Positions 36,516 through 45,780 of a stretch of DNA of 64,000 nucleotides are shown here, in pieces. The translations under genes and the position numbers were made by a program. The stretch spans positions 14,677 through 78,676 of the forward strand of contig CAZFBS010000006.1 in the NCBI GenBank assembly GCA_964517265.1. Direction: 5' to 3'. How positions within the stretch are numbered: position 1 is the first letter of the stretch; each line of letters begins with the position of its first letter. The notes below the pieces were generated by a model. The model searched no databases. It worked only from the letters and a program-made list of their open reading frames with translations, and was not told where the DNA came from. The stretch comes from REEP01 sp964517265. GTDB lineage: Bacteria > Pseudomonadota > Alphaproteobacteria > Rhodospirillales > Defluviicoccaceae.

Positions 36516-37885
36516 CTGCCAATCGCCTCCACCAGTGCCCGAAACGCCTCTCCCCGCGCCTCGAAATTGTTGAACTGATCGAATGACGCACAGGCCGGTG
36601 AGAGCAGCACGACGGCGTTCTCTCCGTTGGTCTTGGCCTGAAGACGCGCCGCCGCGACGGCATGTTCCAGATCGCCTGAAAGCGTAACCGGGACCTTACC
36701 GTTCAGCTCCCGCGCGAAGTCGGAAGCCGCCTCGCCAATCAGATAGGCATGGCGAACCCGGCCAAGGTAAGGGGTAACGGCGGCGAGGCCGTCCTCCTTC
36801 GGTCTTCCGCCGGCAATCCAGTAAATGTCGTCGTAACAGGCCAAGGCACGGGCCGCCGCGTCGGCATTGGTCGCCTTGCTGTCGTTGACATAGGCGATCC
36901 CGTCGACGCGACCGATCACCTCCTGGCGATGCGCAAGCCCGGGAAAGGTCCTGATTGCATCCGCAGCAACCTCGGCGGCCACGCCAAGCGCTCGCACCGC
37001 CGCGAACGCCGCAGCAGCATTTTGCCAGTTGTGCGCCCCCGGCAGCGTCGGTGCGTCGCGCAGGTCCAGCACATGCCGGCATGCCTCTCCCGCCGCCGCC
37101 TCATAAAGGACGCCGTTGACGGCAAATACGCCGCTCGTCTGCCGGCAACCGGAAATGGTGACGATCTTGGGCCCCGCCTCTTTCATCATCTCGGCGGCGA
37201 TCGCGCTACTGAGCTTATCGTCGACGCCGATGATGGCGGTGGCGCTGGAAGTCTGCCGATGGAAAATGCGTCGCTTCGCCGCAACGTAGCCGTCGAGCCC
37301 GCCATGACGGCTGAGATGGTCACTGCTGATGTTGAGCAGCACGGCCACCCGGCAGGCCAATGAAGGAGTCAGCTCCAGCTGATAGGAGGAAAGTTCCAGC
37401 ACGTAGATGCCGCCGCGGCCAAGCGATGCCAATTCCAGCGCTGGGACACCAATGTTGCCACCGGTCTCGACGGCACAGCCAGCGGCCTTGAGGATGTGGC
37501 CGATCAGCGCCGTCGTGGTCGACTTTCCGTTGGTGCCGGTGACGCCGACAACCTTTGCCGCCGGCTGACATTGCAGCAGGAGCTCAACGTCGCCGATGAT
37601 CGGGCACCCTTTATCTCGCAGCCGTACCACCACCGGGTGCGGCTGCGGATGGGTGTGCGCAATTCCCGGGCTGAGCACCAGAGTGGAGACATCTGCGAGA
37701 TCGTGTCGATGCAGATCGACCACCGGCACGCCCTCGCGGGTGGCCACATCCCGTGCCGCCGCATCGTCATCCCAGGCCCACACCTGCTTGCCGCCGGCGA
37801 GCAGCGCCATGGCTGCGGCGCGTCCACTGCGGCCAAGACCAAGGACGGCGAACAAGTGGTCAGGAAGGGCGCTGAGGTCGATCAC
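36512..37885 (-). CDS. murD: UDP-N-acetylmuramoylalanine--D-glutamate ligase
   Basis: 457-residue Mur ligase adding D-Glu to UDP-MurNAc-L-Ala. The N-terminal domain opens with VLGLGRSGRAAAMALL; the ATP loop is VTGTNGKSTTTAL; ELSSYQLE, NISSDHLSRHG and NDSKATNADAAARAL are family blocks. The C-terminal LLSPACASFDQFNNFEARGE is diagnostic. Begins 3 bp after mraY and overlaps ftsW by 4 bp. Confidence 0.97.
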   Translation of the reverse strand: MIDLSALPDHLFAVLGLGRSGRAAAMALLAGGKQVWAWDDDAAARDVATREGVPVVDLHRHDLADVSTLVLSPGIAHTHPQPHPVVVRLRDKGCPIIGDVELLLQCQPAAKVVGVTGTNGKSTTTALIGHILKAAGCAVETGGNIGVPALELASLGRGGIYVLELSSYQLELTPSLACRVAVLLNISSDHLSRHGGLDGYVAAKRRIFHRQTSSATAIIGVDDKLSSAIAAEMMKEAGPKIVTISGCRQTSGVFAVNGVLYEAAAGEACRHVLDLRDAPTLPGAHNWQNAAAAFAAVRALGVAAEVAADAIRTFPGLAHRQEVIGRVDGIAYVNDSKATNADAAARALACYDDIYWIAGGRPKEDGLAAVTPYLGRVRHAYLIGEAASDFARELNGKVPVTLSGDLEHAVAAARLQAKTNGENAVVLLSPACASFDQFNNFEARGEAFRALVEAIGR

Positions 37886-37888
37886 CGC

Positions 37889-38977
37889 TCACCTCAACTT
37901 CAGCGTCGAGAGGCCGGCAAGGGCGAGGATCGATGCGATGATCCAGAACCGGATGACAATCGTCGACTCTGCCCACCCCTTCTTCTCAAAGTGGTGATGC
38001 AGCGGCGCCATCCGGAACACGCGCTTGCCGGTGAGCTTGTACGAGACAACCTGAACAATCACCGAAACCGTCTCCAGCACGAACAGGCCGCCCACGATGA
38101 AAAGGACGATTTCGTGCTTGGTGATGACGCTGACCGCACCGAGCGCCCCGCCGAGCGCCAGGGACCCGGTGTCGCCCATGAACACATGAGCCGGCGGAGC
38201 ATTGAACCAGAGAAAGCCAAGGCCGGAGCCGATCAGCGCACCGCAAAAGACCGTAAGCTCGCCGGAGCCACGGATATAATGCAACTGCAGGTAGTTGGCA
38301 AAGATGGCGTTGCCGACAAGGTAGGCGATCAAGGCAAAGACGCCTGCCGCGATCATCATCGGCACGATGGCAAGTCCGTCGAGCCCGTCAGTCAAGTTGA
38401 CGGCGTTGGAGGTGCCGACCATCACCAGGCTCGCCACCGCCAAAAAGCCCCAACCAAGATTGATCAGGACATCCTTGAAAAACGGCACCGCCAACATCAT
38501 CCGCAGGGATTCCTGGGTGAGCATGACGATCCAAGCGGCTGCGATCAGGGCAATCACCACCTGCAGCACAAGCTTGATGCGGCCCGGCAGACCGCGGCAG
38601 TCCCTGAGCACGACCTTGCGGTAGTCGTCGAGGAATCCGATCGTGCCGTAGCCGATGGTCACCAGAAGCGCCACCCAGACAAACCCGTTCGAGAGGTCCG
38701 CCCACAGCAGCGTCGATAGCGTCAGCGCCATCAGGATCAAAAAGCCGCCCATGGTTGGAGTGCCCCGCTTGGTCAACAGGTGGCTTTCGGGACCATCCTC
38801 GCGAATGGGCTGGCCGCCGTTCTGGCGGGCGCTCAGCATTCGGATGAAGGCCGGCCCGAAAACGAAACTGATGATGAGCGCGGTGAGCACAGCGCAGCCG
38901 GTACGGAACGTGAGGTAGCGGATGACGTTCAGCACCGCGAACTCGTCAGCGAACGGGACCAGAAGGAGGTACAGCAT
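37889..38977 (-). CDS. mraY: Phospho-N-acetylmuramoyl-pentapeptide transferase
   Basis: 362-residue membrane enzyme forming lipid I from UDP-MurNAc-pentapeptide and undecaprenyl phosphate. Around ten helices plus TKRGTPTMGGFLIL, GFLDDYRK, NLTDGLDGLA, MGDTGSLALGGALG and the C-terminal PLHHHFEKKGW. ATG 38977 (MLYLLLVPF) matches the usual start and is 4 bp after murF; GTG 38992 would overlap murF by 11 bp and is equally possible. Confidence 0.97.
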   Translation of the reverse strand: MLYLLLVPFADEFAVLNVIRYLTFRTGCAVLTALIISFVFGPAFIRMLSARQNGGQPIREDGPESHLLTKRGTPTMGGFLILMALTLSTLLWADLSNGFVWVALLVTIGYGTIGFLDDYRKVVLRDCRGLPGRIKLVLQVVIALIAAAWIVMLTQESLRMMLAVPFFKDVLINLGWGFLAVASLVMVGTSNAVNLTDGLDGLAIVPMMIAAGVFALIAYLVGNAIFANYLQLHYIRGSGELTVFCGALIGSGLGFLWFNAPPAHVFMGDTGSLALGGALGAVSVITKHEIVLFIVGGLFVLETVSVIVQVVSYKLTGKRVFRMAPLHHHFEKKGWAESTIVIRFWIIASILALAGLSTLKLR

Positions 38978-38981
38978 ATCT

Positions 38982-40439
38982 TTAGCGCCCACCCACCGCC
39001 GAAGCGGTGCAGGTCTCGTTCTCGATCGTCATCAGACGGCGAACCACCACGTCCATTCGACTGCCGGCCGAACCTTTGACCGCAACGATATCCGAAGGCC
39101 GGACGGCGGCAGCGACCAGCGGCGCCAGACTGGCTGAGTTTGCGGCATGGCCGCCGCGCATTGCCGCAGGCAGTGCGGCGAACAAATGCCCCATCATCGG
39201 CCCCGCGGTGAACACGAGGTCGATGCCATGCCGCTGCAGCGGCCTTGCCAGCGCGGCATGGAGTTCGGCGCTGTCACTGCCAAGCTCGAGCATGTCGCCA
39301 AGCACGGCAATGCGCCGACCGCCGGGGCCCGGCACGCCGCGAGCGAGAACATCGAGCGATGCTTCGACCGAAACAGGGCTTGCGTTGTAACTGTCGTCAA
39401 TCAGCTGCAGCACGCCGCTCGCAAGCTGGATCGCATGGCGCCCGCCGCGGCCCTTGGGAGGCGCAAAATGCTCCAGCAGCGCCGCCGCCGCAGGCACGTC
39501 TGCCCCAACCGCGTCAACTGTCGCAAGCACACAAAGTGAGTTCATGATCCAATGACGTCCTGGCACCGAGAGACGAAACTCAAGAGATCTGCCTGCCCAG
39601 CGCGCCTGCACGCGGGAGCCGTCGGAGGCCACCTCCGCGCCGGCAAGCCGGACCTCGGCGTCAGGATGAGTCCCGAATGGCACAATCCGGTCGGCACCGG
39701 CACGACGGGCGGCAGTGCTCAAGCGCTCGTAATGCGGATTGTCCCGGTTGAGCACGGCAGATCCGCCCGGTCGCAATCCCGAAAAAATCTCGGCCTTGGC
39801 GTCGGCGATTGCTTCCACCGAGGGGAAATGAGCCTTGTGGACCGCCTCGACCGTGGTCACCACCGCCACATCCGGGCTCGCCATCCGTGCCAGCGGCCTG
39901 ATTTCTCCTGCGTGGTTCATCCCCATCTCGAGAACGGCAAAGACCGCATCCGGCGGCATCCGGGCGAGGCTGAGCGGAACGCCCCAATGGTTGTTGAGGC
40001 TGCCCTCGCTGGCCAGCGTTCCCCCCTGTGCGGAAAGAACCAGCTTCAACGCCTCCTTCACGCTCGTCTTGCCGACACTCCCGGTCACGGCGATCACCCG
40101 CCCCCGGAAGCGCTGACGGGCGGCTCGCCCAAGATCGACCAGTGCTTGCATCGTATCTTCGACCACGACGAGAGAGGCATCGGCGAAGACACCGGAGGGA
40201 ATGCCCGAGACCACCGCCGCAGCCGCGCCGCGGCCCAAAGCATCGGCCACGAAATCATGAGCATCAAACGTCGGCCCGCGGAGCGCCACGAACAGATCCC
40301 CTTGAGCAAGCGTGCGCGTATCGATCGAGACCCCGGATGCAATCCAGCGGGCAGGATCACCCGAACCAGAAGGAGCGCGGCCATGGGTGGCGCGAAAGGC
40401 GTCTTCTGCCTTCCAAAGTCCAGCGACTCCACGGCTCAT
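38982..40439 (-). CDS. murF: UDP-N-acetylmuramoyl-tripeptide--D-alanyl-D-alanine ligase
   Basis: 485-residue Mur ligase adding the D-Ala-D-Ala made by Ddl. Motifs: SIDTRTLAQGDLFVAL in the N-terminal domain, ATP loop VTGSVGKTSVKEAL, EMGMNHAGEI, and DSYNASPVSVEASLD in the central domain. Its start overlaps the murE stop by 4 bp. Confidence 0.97.
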   Translation of the reverse strand: MSRGVAGLWKAEDAFRATHGRAPSGSGDPARWIASGVSIDTRTLAQGDLFVALRGPTFDAHDFVADALGRGAAAAVVSGIPSGVFADASLVVVEDTMQALVDLGRAARQRFRGRVIAVTGSVGKTSVKEALKLVLSAQGGTLASEGSLNNHWGVPLSLARMPPDAVFAVLEMGMNHAGEIRPLARMASPDVAVVTTVEAVHKAHFPSVEAIADAKAEIFSGLRPGGSAVLNRDNPHYERLSTAARRAGADRIVPFGTHPDAEVRLAGAEVASDGSRVQARWAGRSLEFRLSVPGRHWIMNSLCVLATVDAVGADVPAAAALLEHFAPPKGRGGRHAIQLASGVLQLIDDSYNASPVSVEASLDVLARGVPGPGGRRIAVLGDMLELGSDSAELHAALARPLQRHGIDLVFTAGPMMGHLFAALPAAMRGGHAANSASLAPLVAAAVRPSDIVAVKGSAGSRMDVVVRRLMTIENETCTASAVGGR

Positions 40440-41983
40440 CCGTCGGCCTCCGCAATCGCCGTCTGCACTGCCTCGACATCATCGAACGGGGTCACGACGC
40501 CGCCGACACTCTGACCTGTCTCATGACCCTTGCCGGCAACAACAAGCAGATCCCCCGCTGCGAGCGCCTCGACAGCCCTTGCAATCGCTTCTCGCCGGTC
40601 GCCGATTTCCTGCGCCGCGGGGCATTCTTCCAGAATCTGCCGGCGAATCGCGGCAGGATCTTCGCTGCGGGGATTGTCGTCGGTGACAATCACCTCGTCG
40701 GCAAGCTCGGCGGCGATCCGGCCCATCTGACCGCGCTTGCCGCGATCTCGGTCGCCGCCGCAGCCGAACACGACGACGAGACGATTGCGTGCGTGAGGGC
40801 GAAGCGCGCTTAACACCGCCTGCAACGCATCCGGCGTATGAGCATAATCGACATAGACCACCCCGCCGTTGCGGCGTTGCCCGGCTCGCTGAGCACGCCC
40901 TCGCACCCCTTCAAGCGACGCCAGAGCCATCACGGCCGCAGCGGGATCGGCACCGGTGGCAATGGCCAAGGCGAGAGCACAAAGGGCGTTCGGCACCTGG
41001 AAGGTGCCGACAAGCGGGACAACAATCTGATGCACCCGACTGCCGATGCTGAGAGTCAGCCGTTGCCCGCGTGCCAGCGCCTCCACCGCATCGAGGCGAA
41101 TGTCCCCCCCATGCCACCCGAATGTCATGATTCGGACGTCGCGCCCGCGGATCGCCTCCGCCAACGGCGTGAATTCGGCAACATCCGCATTCAGTACCGC
41201 TGTGCCGCCATCGATCAGAAGTTCCGCCATCAATCGCCGCTTGGCCGCAAAGTAGGTCTCCATGGAGCCGTGATAGTCCAGATGATCGCGCGAGAGATTG
41301 GTGAACGCGGCCGCGCTGATCCGGACACCATCAAGACGATGCTGCTCGAGACCATGGCTTGACGCCTCCAGAGCCAGGTACTGAACGCCGCCATCCGCCA
41401 GCTGCGCCAAGACACGGTGGAGGTCGACGGGATCGGGAGTGGTCAGGCCGCCATCCCTCTCGATTTGTCGGAGCACCCCACACGGGCTCCCGCCAGAACA
41501 GGCTGAAGCCGCCTTGGGGACTTCGGTCCGGGGAGTATCGATCCCAAGGGTCCCCATGCTGGCGGCGTGCAGACCGAGCATTGACCAGATCTGCCGCAGA
41601 AAGGTAACGACGGATGTCTTGCCGTTGGTCCCGGTGACCGCAGCGACCGTCGCCGGCTGCCGCCCGAAGAAGCGGGCCGCCATCAGCGCGAGCCGACGGC
41701 GGGGATTGTCGTCATGAATCAGAACGACAGGCGAACGGCACTCATGAGCAATGTTATCGGGCACCGGTGTGCCCAAGGGCGCCAGAACCGCCGCCGCCCC
41801 GCGTCGGACGGCCTCGCTGATGAAGGTTCGTCCATCGAATCGGCTCCCCGGCAAAGCGGCAAACAGATAACCGGTTTCAACCCTCCGTGAGTCGCTGGTC
41901 AGGCCAATGATGTCCGTGCAATCGATCGCCGATGTCAAAGCCACCTGGATGTCGGACCCCTTCAACAGCTCAGTTAGACGCAA
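40436..41983 (-). CDS. murE: UDP-N-acetylmuramoyl-L-alanyl-D-glutamate--2,6-diaminopimelate ligase
   Basis: 515-residue Mur ligase adding the third stem residue. SDSRRVETGYLFAALPG, ATP loop GTNGKTSVVTFLRQI, EASSHGLEQHRLDG and NLSRDHLDYHG are conserved. The DNPR motif in IVTDDNPRSEDP indicates specificity for meso-diaminopimelate rather than lysine. Overlaps the ftsI stop by 14 bp and murF by 4 bp. Confidence 0.97.
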   Translation of the reverse strand: MRLTELLKGSDIQVALTSAIDCTDIIGLTSDSRRVETGYLFAALPGSRFDGRTFISEAVRRGAAAVLAPLGTPVPDNIAHECRSPVVLIHDDNPRRRLALMAARFFGRQPATVAAVTGTNGKTSVVTFLRQIWSMLGLHAASMGTLGIDTPRTEVPKAASACSGGSPCGVLRQIERDGGLTTPDPVDLHRVLAQLADGGVQYLALEASSHGLEQHRLDGVRISAAAFTNLSRDHLDYHGSMETYFAAKRRLMAELLIDGGTAVLNADVAEFTPLAEAIRGRDVRIMTFGWHGGDIRLDAVEALARGQRLTLSIGSRVHQIVVPLVGTFQVPNALCALALAIATGADPAAAVMALASLEGVRGRAQRAGQRRNGGVVYVDYAHTPDALQAVLSALRPHARNRLVVVFGCGGDRDRGKRGQMGRIAAELADEVIVTDDNPRSEDPAAIRRQILEECPAAQEIGDRREAIARAVEALAAGDLLVVAGKGHETGQSVGGVVTPFDDVEAVQTAIAEADG

Positions 41984-43688
41984 GCCTTTGCCCCCGCACG
42001 TCAGCCATTGCCTGCTTCATGGCGGCGGGGAGCAGCATTCCCGGATTCTTTCTATTCAAGGGGACGTCATCTTCGCTCTGAGGCACCGGCTCGACCCCGA
42101 GGATCGGTGCAATACGCTCGGCGACGCGACGAATCACCGGCGCCGCAACCCATCCACCCGTGGCGTAGTTATGGGTCCTGGCATTGCCCTTCGGCTCGTC
42201 GATCATCGCCAGGATGACGTAGCGGGGCGAGTCGATCGGAAACGCCGCGACAAACGACGAGATCCGCGCGTTGCGGCTGTAGCGTCCGCTCACGATCTTT
42301 TCCGCCGTACCGGTCTTGCCGCCGACGCGCAGGCCCGGCACATCGGCATTCTTGCCGGTCCCGGAGAGGACAATCAGCCGCATCAAGGCACAGATCGTTC
42401 GCGACGTTTCTGCCGAGATCACCCGCCGGCCTTCATCGACGGGAACATCCCGACGAATCACGGTGGGCCGGCGAAACAGGCCGCTGTTGACCACCGCCGC
42501 GACACCGGAAGCAAGCTGCAGGGGACTGACGGAGATCCCGTGACCAAAACCAATCGTCATCGTGTGAATATCACGCCATTGCGCCGGCGAGGGAGCCAGC
42601 GGTGCGCCCACTTCCGGCAACTCGATCGCCGCCGGCGCGAGCAGTCCCAGTTGTTCGAGGTAGTTCCGCTGCTGCTCGCCGCCAACGTCAAGCGCCATCT
42701 CGGCAGCACCGATATTCGACGAATGGACCAGGATTTCCGGCACGCTGAGCCAGCGATTCTTGGGTCGGTAGTCGCGAATCGTGTGGCGTGCGATACGAAT
42801 CGGCTTGCTCGCATCGTAGCCGCCGTTCAGGGTTGTCGTCCCGGTGTCGAGCGCCATTGCCGCCGTGAACAGCTTGAACGTGGAACCCGGCTCGTAGACA
42901 CCCTGGGTGGCGCGGTTGAAGCGGGCATCATCCGCGGCATCGCCAGGATTGTTGGGGTCGAAATCGGGCAGTGAGACCATCGCGAGGAGCTCACCAGTGC
43001 GCACGTCCAGCACAAGCCCGGCGCCGCCGATGCCGCGAAACTCCTTGACCGCCGCGCTCAGTTCCTGGCGCAGGATGTTCTGCACTCGCATGTCGACGGA
43101 AAGGTGCACCGTCTGCCCGGCATTCAGCGACTGATCGAACGCCCGCTCGATACCGGCGAGCCCGTTCCCGTCGATACCGGCAAAACCAAGGATATGGGCC
43201 GCTACGGGACCCTGCGGGTAGACGCGCCGTTCCTCCTCGATGAAGTTCAGTCCGGGCAGGCCGAGTTGGTTGACCTCGTACTGCTCGCGTGGGGTCAAGT
43301 TGCGGCGAATCCAGACAAAGCGGGATTCCTGTTGCAGCCGCGACAGCAAGGTGCTGGCCGAAAGGTCCGGAAACACCCGGCGCAGTTTTTCAACTACATC
43401 CTGAGCGTCGAGCACATCCTTGGGATCGGCGTACAGCGACGCTGTCGGCAGGCTCGTCGCCAACAGAACGCCGTTGCGATCCAGAATATCGGCACGGCTG
43501 ACATCCCACGATGCGCGCTGAGCGGCCGCGCTGGCAACCCCCGTATCAGCGTTGCTGAGCCCGACCAAGCGGCCGGCAACAATGCAGAAAGCTACCGCGA
43601 AACACGCGCTGATAAGAAGCAAACGCGAATGCGCGGTCTGCACCGCGCGCGTTTGGCGACAGCGGGCGGGATCCGGTGGCGTGTTCAT
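41970..43688 (-). CDS. ftsI: Septal peptidoglycan transpeptidase FtsI (PBP3)
   Basis: 572-residue class B penicillin-binding protein. A short cytoplasmic arm and one membrane helix (about 22-44) precede the dimerisation/pedestal domain (SRADILDRNGVLLATSL). The transpeptidase domain has all three catalytic motifs: SxxK in EPGSTFKLF, SxN in HSSNIGAAEM and KTG in VGGKTGTAEK. Acts with FtsW at the septum. Overlaps ftsL by 4 bp and murE by 14 bp. Confidence 0.97.
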   Translation of the reverse strand: MNTPPDPARCRQTRAVQTAHSRLLLISACFAVAFCIVAGRLVGLSNADTGVASAAAQRASWDVSRADILDRNGVLLATSLPTASLYADPKDVLDAQDVVEKLRRVFPDLSASTLLSRLQQESRFVWIRRNLTPREQYEVNQLGLPGLNFIEEERRVYPQGPVAAHILGFAGIDGNGLAGIERAFDQSLNAGQTVHLSVDMRVQNILRQELSAAVKEFRGIGGAGLVLDVRTGELLAMVSLPDFDPNNPGDAADDARFNRATQGVYEPGSTFKLFTAAMALDTGTTTLNGGYDASKPIRIARHTIRDYRPKNRWLSVPEILVHSSNIGAAEMALDVGGEQQRNYLEQLGLLAPAAIELPEVGAPLAPSPAQWRDIHTMTIGFGHGISVSPLQLASGVAAVVNSGLFRRPTVIRRDVPVDEGRRVISAETSRTICALMRLIVLSGTGKNADVPGLRVGGKTGTAEKIVSGRYSRNARISSFVAAFPIDSPRYVILAMIDEPKGNARTHNYATGGWVAAPVIRRVAERIAPILGVEPVPQSEDDVPLNRKNPGMLLPAAMKQAMADVRGQRLASN

Positions 43689-44065
43689 CGCACCAGCCCC
43701 TCGGCGAGGAGGGGCACCGCCGCCAATGATGCCGCATGCTGCTGATTACGCGCCAATTCGAACGGATCGTCGGGCACTGCCGGCAACGCGGCGAAGGAGC
43801 CGAGTTGTTCAGGAACAAGCGGCTCCAGATCAAGATGTTTTGTCGACAAGACCATCAGTCGCTCGGGGTCGGTAAGATAGCTCCATTCCGCATGCAGGAT
43901 ATGCAAGGCCTGCTGCTCGGCAACAATCTGACGCGTGATCTCGCCAAGTTCTTCCTTAAGATCCTGAACTTGGTACTTGATCGAGAACAGGACGAGCGCC
44001 AGCCCTACAGCGAGAACGCCGAAAATTGCCGTGATGTTCTTTACCAGGCGCGACGAATACCTCAT
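43685..44065 (-). CDS. ftsL: Cell division protein FtsL
   Basis: 126-residue bitopic divisome protein. A short basic N-terminus and one helix (ITAIFGVLAVGLALVLFSIKY, about 11-31) are followed by a coiled coil (LKEELGEITRQIVAEQQALHIL) and the WSYLTDPERLMVLSTKHL block shared by alphaproteobacterial FtsL. Start ATG 44065 follows GAGGAG and overlaps the rsmH stop by 4 bp. The position between rsmH and ftsI supports the call, because FtsL is poorly conserved. Confidence 0.9.
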   Translation of the reverse strand: MRYSSRLVKNITAIFGVLAVGLALVLFSIKYQVQDLKEELGEITRQIVAEQQALHILHAEWSYLTDPERLMVLSTKHLDLEPLVPEQLGSFAALPAVPDDPFELARNQQHAASLAAVPLLAEGLVR

Positions 44066-45051
44066 GCTGCTCTCCTCGTTGATAATGTGCCTGGCCACGA
44101 CGGCGCTGCGGTCCTCTCCGCTGCACGCAACCGCGCCGACCGGGCGCGCGGATTTGCTTCCACCTCTGCGGCGGTGGGGCGCACGGCGCCACGATGGAGA
44201 AGACGAAAGCTGGCCGCGGGACAGGTCTCGCCGCTCGCCGGTGAGCCCGGCGCATGACGGGAGGCCCGCGGCAAGGATCCACTTCGCCCACGCAGAAATG
44301 CTTTCACCTTCCGGTCTTCCAGCGAATGATAAGAGACGATGCACAGACGTCCACCGACGGCGAGAAGACGTTCCGCGGAGCGCAGGCCGCGATCCAGTTC
44401 CCCCATCTCGTCGTTGACATAGATGCGCAGGGCTTGAAACGTCCGTGTCGCCCCGTCGATGCCCTTCGCATCCTTGCGGACAACCTTGCGCACGAGGTCG
44501 GCAAGCTGCTGGGTACGTTCGATCGGTGCCTGGGTGCGCGCGCGAACGATGAGCCGCGCGATTCGCCGGGCGGCACGCTCCTCGCCGAAAGCGTAAATGA
44601 TATCGGCGAGAACGTCCTCAGGAAGCGTATTGACCAAAGCGGCCGCAGATACGCCAGCTTTTGGATTCATCCGCATATCGAGAGGACCGTCGGCGCGAAA
44701 CGAGAAGCCGCGCTCGGCACCGTCGAGTTGCATCGACGACATGCCAAGGTCAAAAGCCACGCCATCGACACGGGTAACGCCAACCTCTGCCAGCACCTGC
44801 TCCATGTCGCCGAAGCAGCCTTGGAGGACCTGCAGGCGATTGCCCGCATCCCGACAAAGTGCCGCCGCACGTGCGACAACGGCGGGATCCCGGTCGATGC
44901 CGAACACGCGGCAGGGAGCGGCGTCGAGAATCGCTTGCGCATAGCCGCCGGCGCCGAACGTTGCATCAACGTAACAGGCGCCCACACGGGGCGACAGCAA
45001 CGCAATCACTTCACCCACCATGACGGGAACATGCGCAGGCTGGTCCATCAC
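44062..45051 (-). CDS. rsmH: 16S rRNA (cytosine(1402)-N(4))-methyltransferase
   Basis: 329 residues (a second ATG follows immediately at 45048). SAM-dependent enzyme (MraW) methylating N4 of C1402 in 16S rRNA. HVPVMVGEVIALL, YVDATFGAGGYA, FDLGMSSMQLDGAERGFSF, GPLDMRMNP, TFQALRIYVNDE and the VSYHSLEDRKVKAFL block are diagnostic. Coupled by 4-bp overlaps to mraZ and ftsL. Confidence 0.97.
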   Translation of the reverse strand: MMDQPAHVPVMVGEVIALLSPRVGACYVDATFGAGGYAQAILDAAPCRVFGIDRDPAVVARAAALCRDAGNRLQVLQGCFGDMEQVLAEVGVTRVDGVAFDLGMSSMQLDGAERGFSFRADGPLDMRMNPKAGVSAAALVNTLPEDVLADIIYAFGEERAARRIARLIVRARTQAPIERTQQLADLVRKVVRKDAKGIDGATRTFQALRIYVNDEMGELDRGLRSAERLLAVGGRLCIVSYHSLEDRKVKAFLRGRSGSLPRASRHAPGSPASGETCPAASFRLLHRGAVRPTAAEVEANPRARSARLRAAERTAAPSWPGTLSTRRAA

Positions 45052-45515
45052 GCTTCCCGGCTCCGCTTGAGCTTCAAGGTAGCCCCGCGCAACCGCGCGC
45101 GCTCGAACGCCTGAGCGCTTCGCTCCCGGTAAATCTGGGGATTCCAGATCTGAAACGATTGGCCACGGCCGACGAATGCCGCCTCGGCTTCAAGATTGGC
45201 GTGCTGGATCAACACATCCGGAAGAATCACGCGCCCCTCGGGATCGAAAGGAAGAGCATGGGCGCTGCTGAGCAGGATCGAGGCGAGATCGTCCTGCTCT
45301 TCCGAAAACAGATCCAGTTCGCTGATGCTCTCCGACACCCGGTTCATGAATTCCTCGCTGCACCCTTCAATGGCCGCCGCCGTGAAGGATGGATAGACGT
45401 AAATCCCCATAAATCCGGGGCTATCCCCGCCGAGCGTGTCCCGAAACGCTTTTGGAACCGAAACACGCCCCTTGCGGTCGATCTTGTTGACATGACATCC
45501 GACCAGAGGAGGCAT
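45048..45515 (-). CDS. mraZ: Transcriptional regulator MraZ
   Basis: 155-residue AbrB-fold DNA-binding protein that typically represses its own dcw promoter. The two tandem SpoVT/AbrB-like halves each show a DxxGR element: DRKGRVSVPKAF near residue 13 and DPEGRVILPDVL near residue 92. Start ATG 45515 lies 5 nt after GAGGG. First gene of the cluster; the upstream gap carries the TGGG array expected for its operator. Confidence 0.95.
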   Translation of the reverse strand: MPPLVGCHVNKIDRKGRVSVPKAFRDTLGGDSPGFMGIYVYPSFTAAAIEGCSEEFMNRVSESISELDLFSEEQDDLASILLSSAHALPFDPEGRVILPDVLIQHANLEAEAAFVGRGQSFQIWNPQIYRERSAQAFERARLRGATLKLKRSREA

Positions 45516-45599
45516 TCCGGCCCTCTGAAGTTTGGTTGGTGCATTGTTCCGCGGATGAAGAGTGTCTACCGCACCAAGGCACCACTACCCTGCGTTGAT

Positions 45600-45653
45600 T
45601 GGGATACCATGGGTTTTAATGGGCGTCAATGGGCGATCCTGGCGACCCCTGGT
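45600..45653. promoter_or_regulatory. Extended MraZ-type operator: TGGG words at exact 10-bp period
   Basis: TGGG occurs at 45600, 45610, 45620 and 45630 on the plus strand, continued in phase by TGGC (45640) and TGGT (45650). MraZ is known to bind TGGGN direct repeats separated by 5 nt, which is the same 10-bp period. The array covers the candidate mraZ promoter and lies 85-138 bp upstream of the mraZ start. The words read on the strand opposite to mraZ transcription. Confidence 0.75.
45601..45629 (-). promoter_or_regulatory. Candidate mraZ/dcw promoter
   Basis: On the minus strand TTGACG (45629-45624; 5 of 6) is spaced 17 nt from TATCCC (45606-45601; weak -10). The whole core is embedded in the TGGG array, which fits autorepression by MraZ. 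The leader to the mraZ start would be roughly 80 nt. Confidence 0.45.
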
Positions 45654-45780
45654 AGAGAAAGAGTCTTCGTGAAGGATACCGGAATGGCCGAAAGTCGTGA
45701 TTTCAAGGAGATCCGAAAAATCCCGCCGTACGCGAAGTAACGGCCGCCGGAAAGAGCGGGCACAACCGAAAACAGCACAA

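Noticed and set aside
37496..38719. 407-codon plus-strand frame opposite murD/mraY
   Set aside because: Low-complexity His/Asp/Gln-rich translation typical of antisense to hydrophobic GC-rich genes; no ribosome site.
45159..45740. 193-codon plus-strand frame across mraZ and its promoter
   Set aside because: Antisense to mraZ for most of its length; the part beyond mraZ covers the operator array and promoter and has no homologous look.
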